Assembly: GCF_000002995.4 (NCBI RefSeq)
Contig: NW_025062476.1
Coordinates: 5,941,001-6,005,000 of the forward strand
Source: Brugia malayi
Lineage: Eukaryota; Nematoda; Chromadorea; Rhabditida; Onchocercidae
Reading direction: 5' to 3'
Length of the DNA stretch: 64,000 nucleotides
The translations under genes were made by a program, and so were the position numbers. The first letter of the stretch is position 1. Each line of letters begins with the position of its first letter. Below the pieces are notes generated by a model, which was not told the DNA's origin, did no database searches, and saw nothing but the letters and a program-made list of their open reading frames with translations. Positions 63,721 to 64,000 of this stretch are shown one piece after another.

Positions 63721-64000
63721 AAACAGTATTTAATAAATTTTAATTTACTTTATTAATAACAAATATTTTGAAAGATTTCAATTCTGCAACTACAACTTTT
63801 GTAATTTGAGCAATAAACCTTATAAAAATTTAGACGTCAAAGTGACAATAAAGCTTCAAAATAAAAACTTATTAAATTATTGAATAACTTTGTTTCGTTA
63901 TTCCCTAAAATTCAACTTTGTTGATAATAACATCAATCAAAAATGACTCAAATATTAAGGGTACATCTCTTAATAATTACAGCAGATTAAAAAAAAAATT

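Larger units (their letters stand above)
59465..64000. other. Intergenic repeat-rich 3' region
   Basis: 4.5 kb downstream of CLPTM1L. No exon chain is supported on either strand. Most of it can be described as diverged duplications (60372-60535, 61620-62215) and a degenerate short repeat (62205-63720), listed separately. Confidence 0.6.

Noticed and set aside
1..64000. tRNA, rRNA, CRISPR, insertion sequence or viral genes
   Set aside because: No cloverleaf, conserved rRNA core, regular spacer array, transposase or viral protein motif was seen by eye on either strand; a tRNAscan or Rfam run was not possible.

Overview
The window looks like nuclear DNA of a parasitic nematode, most likely a filarial (spirurid, clade III) worm. 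It is very AT-rich. Genes are split into many short exons by introns with GT donors and mostly TTTCAG/TTTTAG acceptors. Every conserved gene has a metazoan orthologue, and two genes encode nematode-type secreted cysteine-rich proteins. There is no sign of a bacterial genome, CRISPR, insertion sequence or virus. All exon models were built by hand from reading frame, splice-site dinucleotides, exon phase and remembered family sequences; no alignment or transcript data were available.

Left part (1-11.7 kb): the 3' end of a leucine-rich-repeat (AMN1/FBXL-like) gene on + (to 810), then two genes on the minus strand. These are the co-chaperone SGT (1617-3934, 8 exons, 339 aa) and EFR3 (5530-11663, 18 exons, 884 aa), the palmitoylated plasma-membrane anchor of the PI4-kinase complex. 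EFR3 is head-to-head with the next gene across about 2.6 kb.

Centre (12.8-34.3 kb): the TORC2 subunit Rictor on + (about 30 coding exons, ~1390 aa). One 8.5-kb intron (20254-28775) carries a complete gene on the opposite strand (21336-25167, 7 exons, 463 aa). It encodes a secreted protein with a short ShK-like Cys cluster, a Pro/Gln-rich linker and a C-terminal nematode DB module. A second small secreted cysteine-rich gene (ET-module/three-finger-like, 36717-37721, minus) lies just downstream of Rictor.

A gene-poor, repeat-bearing stretch follows (37.8-46.5 kb).

Right part (46.5-59.5 kb): three conserved genes in tandem on +, namely CCDC93 (CCC endosomal-recycling complex), RNase H2 catalytic subunit A and CLPTM1L (ER glycolipid scramblase family). 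A small unassigned ORF lies between the last two. The gaps are short (~0.57 kb between CCDC93 and RNase H2A) and AG acceptors precede the start codons, so this may be a trans-spliced operon. The last 4.5 kb (59.5-64 kb) is intergenic and made largely of diverged duplications and a degenerate short repeat that switches strand near 63.5 kb.

Functionally, EFR3 and Rictor both act in phosphoinositide/TORC2 signalling at the plasma membrane. SGT, CCDC93, RNase H2A and CLPTM1L are unrelated housekeeping genes.
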